From Polynucleobacter sp. MWH-Loch1C5 (GTDB lineage Bacteria; Pseudomonadota; Gammaproteobacteria; Burkholderiales; Burkholderiaceae), in assembly GCF_018881775.1 (NCBI RefSeq), contig NZ_JACVPR010000001.1, positions 124,001-188,000 of the forward strand: 64,000 nucleotides of DNA. Reading direction: 5' to 3'. Shown piece by piece: positions 62,250-64,000 of the stretch. The position numbers and the translations under genes are program-made. The notes under the pieces were generated by a model. That model was not told the DNA's origin and did not search any database. It saw nothing but the letters and a program-made list of their open reading frames with translations. Position 1 is the first letter of the stretch; each line of letters opens with the position of its first letter.

Positions 62250-62507
62250 ATGACTTGGATTGTTTACCTTCTTGAGTGCTCAGATCAAACGTATTACACC
62301 GGTATTACGAATCGTCTTGATCACCGAATTGAGATGCACAATAAAGGTCAAGGAGCAAAATATACGCGTGGGCGTGGACCCGTTATTTTGCTCGGGCAAC
62401 GTGCATATCCAGATAGAGCCAGCGCTAGTCGTGCTGAAGCCCAAGTAAAACGATTAAAAAAAGTAGAGAAATTGGCCTTTTTTCAAGATGATCAGTCGAT
62501 CACCTAA
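62250..62507 (+). CDS. GIY-YIG endonuclease domain protein
   Basis: Small nuclease-fold protein of the YhbQ/UPF0213 type, 85 aa. Seen: VYLLECSDQTYYTGITNRL (the GIY-YIG pair in the forms VYLL and YTG), conserved Arg in LDHRIEMHN, KYTRGRGP, and the C-terminal Glu in SRAEAQVKRLKK. No Shine-Dalgarno; instead a GC-rich dyad (62235-62249) lies directly before the ATG. Substrate unknown. Convergent with moaE; stop codons overlap by 4 bp. Confidence 0.9.
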   Translation: MTWIVYLLECSDQTYYTGITNRLDHRIEMHNKGQGAKYTRGRGPVILLGQRAYPDRASASRAEAQVKRLKKVEKLAFFQDDQSIT

Positions 62508-62956
62508 CTCTGCCATTTTTTGAGCGCTTCATCATCACTCAACCGTGCATCAACCCAACGAGAGCCATTTGGAGTATCTTCTTTTTTCCAAAATGGCGCT
62601 TGGGTTTTTAGATAGTCCATCACGAATTCGCAGGCGGCGAAAGCTTCACCCCGATGCGCGCTGGTGACCGCTGTTAAAACGATTTGATCTTCAATGTGCA
62701 AAGGACCGATTCGATGAATAATCAATACTTCATAGATATCCCAGCGCGCTTTTGCCTGAGCAATAATATCTTCTAAAGCTTTCTCAGTCATACCCGGATA
62801 ATGCTCTAGCGTCATCGCAGAGACTTCGGCACCATCATTACGATCTCTCACTGTACCAATGAAAGCGGCAACGGCACCCACGCGCGCATCATTGGCTCGC
62901 AATGCCGCCAACTCCTGACTGACATCAAAATCTTGGGTTTGAACGCGCACTGGCAT
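62504..62956 (-). CDS. moaE: Molybdopterin synthase large subunit
   Basis: Catalytic subunit that inserts two sulfurs into precursor Z with MoaD; 150 aa. Seen: AAFIGTVRDRNDG, LEHYPGMTEKALEDI, HRIGPLHIEDQIVLTAVTSAHRGEAF with the active-site Arg/His, and FWKKEDTPNGSRWVDAR with the catalytic Lys. Two bp after moaD. Confidence 0.96.
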   Translation of the reverse strand: MPVRVQTQDFDVSQELAALRANDARVGAVAAFIGTVRDRNDGAEVSAMTLEHYPGMTEKALEDIIAQAKARWDIYEVLIIHRIGPLHIEDQIVLTAVTSAHRGEAFAACEFVMDYLKTQAPFWKKEDTPNGSRWVDARLSDDEALKKWQS

Positions 62957-62958
62957 GA

Positions 62959-63213
62959 CTAACCTCCCGTCACCGGAGGAAAGAAGGCCAACTCAGCCCC
63001 CTCTGTAAGAACCTGATCCACATGAATCATTTCATGATTAAGGGCTATACGAACAGCCTGCCCCTCTGCCAAGGCGCTCGCCCAAGGTTCACCACGTTGA
63101 ATTAATAATTGACGCACGCCATATGCAGTCGTACCACTCGGACAATCTATTGTGTCATTAGCGGTATGAAGAGCTTCGCGCAAAGAGGCAAAAAACTTCA
63201 ACTGTATTTTCAT
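62959..63213 (-). CDS. moaD: Molybdopterin synthase sulfur carrier
   Basis: Ubiquitin-like sulfur carrier, 84 aa, ending in the diglycine FPPVTGG that becomes thiocarboxylated. Seen: beta-grasp start MKIQLKFFASLREAL and the conserved IALNHEMI. Between moeA (18 bp) and moaE in a molybdenum-cofactor operon. Confidence 0.95.
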   Translation of the reverse strand: MKIQLKFFASLREALHTANDTIDCPSGTTAYGVRQLLIQRGEPWASALAEGQAVRIALNHEMIHVDQVLTEGAELAFFPPVTGG

Positions 63214-63231
63214 GATCTCACTATCTCAGTC

Positions 63232-64000
63232 TTAATTAAAAAAACTGGAGTAAGGAATATATTTCACCATATCTCCACGTTGAATGACTTGCTCTGGAGG
63301 ATTATCCAATAAGCCATCAGCCCATGCTGCACCGGTCAGAACGCCAGAGCTCTGATTAGGGAAAAGATCTAAACCACCTTGTTCATTGACTTTCACTCTT
63401 AGAAATTCATTACGGCGATCAGGCCTAGGCCAATCAAAATCAGCTCGCAATACATAGCTGCGCAAAGGAGTCGGGGTGCGTCCTTGTAAACCATGAATAA
63501 ACGGTCTGGCAAAGATTAAAAATGTAACGAAACTGGCCACAGGATTGCCTGGCAAACCCATAAACCAAGCATGACCGTCCTGCCCGCGTCGCTGAACTTG
63601 ACCAAATGCAAAGGGCTTACCCGGTTTCATAGCAATCTGCCAAAGATTCAATTGACCTTCTGCCTCAACAGCAGGCTTGATATGGTCTTCCTCGCCTACT
63701 GAGACACCACCAGAAGTGACTATCAAATCATGATCTTGCGCTGCCTGACGGAGAGTTTGACGCGTTGCCTCAAGTGAGTCTGGAACAATGCCTAAATCAG
63801 TGACCTCACAACCGAACGAGCGAATCAAGGCTAACAAGGTATCGCGATTAGAGTTGTAGATACCGCCTGGTTGAAGAGACTGGCCCGGCATGACCAATTC
63901 GTCTCCCGTGAAAAAAGCGGCGACACGAACTTTACGAAACACTGGAAGATGAGTGAGACCCATTGCAGCAGCGACACCTAAATGTTGAGCATCAAGGCGC
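63232..64000 (-). CDS. moeA: Molybdopterin molybdenumtransferase, C-terminal part
   Basis: Inserts molybdate into adenylated molybdopterin. Partial: the reading frame stays open to the window edge, with RLDAQHLGVAAAMGL upstream of the internal Met at 63963, so the N-terminal domain lies outside. Seen: FFTGDELVMPGQSLQPGGIYN, the catalytic-domain DLIVTSGGVSVGEEDHIK, GKPFAFGQV and GLPGNPVASFVTF. First gene here of moeA-moaD-moaE on the minus strand. Confidence 0.95.
   Translation of the reverse strand, partial: RLDAQHLGVAAAMGLTHLPVFRKVRVAAFFTGDELVMPGQSLQPGGIYNSNRDTLLALIRSFGCEVTDLGIVPDSLEATRQTLRQAAQDHDLIVTSGGVSVGEEDHIKPAVEAEGQLNLWQIAMKPGKPFAFGQVQRRGQDGHAWFMGLPGNPVASFVTFLIFARPFIHGLQGRTPTPLRSYVLRADFDWPRPDRRNEFLRVKVNEQGGLDLFPNQSSGVLTGAAWADGLLDNPPEQVIQRGDMVKYIPYSSFFN

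Overview
This window reads as a chromosomal core segment of a betaproteobacterium of the order Burkholderiales, most like Polynucleobacter or a close Burkholderiaceae relative. That is an inference from gene order and protein flavour: nlpD next to rpoS, an RpfE-like gene with recJ-prfB-lysS, a single-permease lol system, the Anbu/alpha-E/ATP-grasp set, intracellular PhaZ, and an orphan RsxB near nth. Base composition looks moderate (mid-40s % GC by eye, not computed). Genes are densely packed and no intergenic stretch exceeds about 235 bp. I see no insertion sequence, prophage, CRISPR array or integron. Most of the window is housekeeping and stress biology.

Layout. 1-7 kb (minus strand): PolB-like exonuclease, rpoS, nlpD, pcm, surE, a 44-residue membrane peptide, recR, ybaB and dnaX. 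The 4.5S SRP RNA gene lies divergently in front of dnaX. 7-13.3 kb: an AddAB-type helicase/nuclease pair. 13.4-18.8 kb (plus): trxA, rho, type-B rpmE, an ArnT-like membrane glycosyltransferase and a MATE exporter. 18.8-22.4 kb (minus): a glycine-zipper lipoprotein, tRNA-Asp, tRNA-Glu, tRNA-Ala, gltX and an MFS transporter. 22.4-27.6 kb: hslO (plus), then the pyrG-kdsA-eno-ftsB run (minus). 27.7-36.2 kb (minus): Anbu, alpha-E protein, ATP-grasp protein, comEC, tatD, lolD and lolC/E. 36.3-41.6 kb (plus): RpfE-like gene, recJ, prfB with a programmed +1 frameshift, lysS. 41.6-46.9 kb (minus): a complete iscRSUA-hscBA-fdx operon with an IscR-type operator. 47-51.2 kb (minus): a membrane protein of the so-called site-specific recombinase family, and uvrB. 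51.2-54.7 kb (plus): aromatic aminotransferase, phaZ, rsxB. 54.7-64 kb (mostly minus): DUF1841, nth, HIT protein, aceA, RraA-like protein, MFS, heat-shock clpB; a GIY-YIG gene on plus; moaE, moaD and the 3' part of moeA at the window edge.

Themes. Stress and protein quality (RpoS, Pcm, SurE, Hsp33, ClpB, Anbu), DNA repair and uptake (RecR, AddAB, RecJ, UvrB, Nth, ComEC), translation (GltX, LysS, RF2, L31, three tRNAs), Fe-S assembly (ISC, and its clients Nth, the AddB staple and RsxB), and carbon storage and use (PhaZ, isocitrate lyase). The least understood parts are the Anbu peptide-synthesis-like cluster, which lacks its usual transglutaminase gene here; the RpfE-like gene; the membrane-embedded recombinase-family protein; and the small membrane peptide between recR and surE. 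Several regulatory sites can be read directly: an IscR box, a sigma-32 promoter with an FNR-like box at clpB, the RF2 frameshift site, a dyad upstream of phaZ and a nested inverted repeat upstream of aceA.
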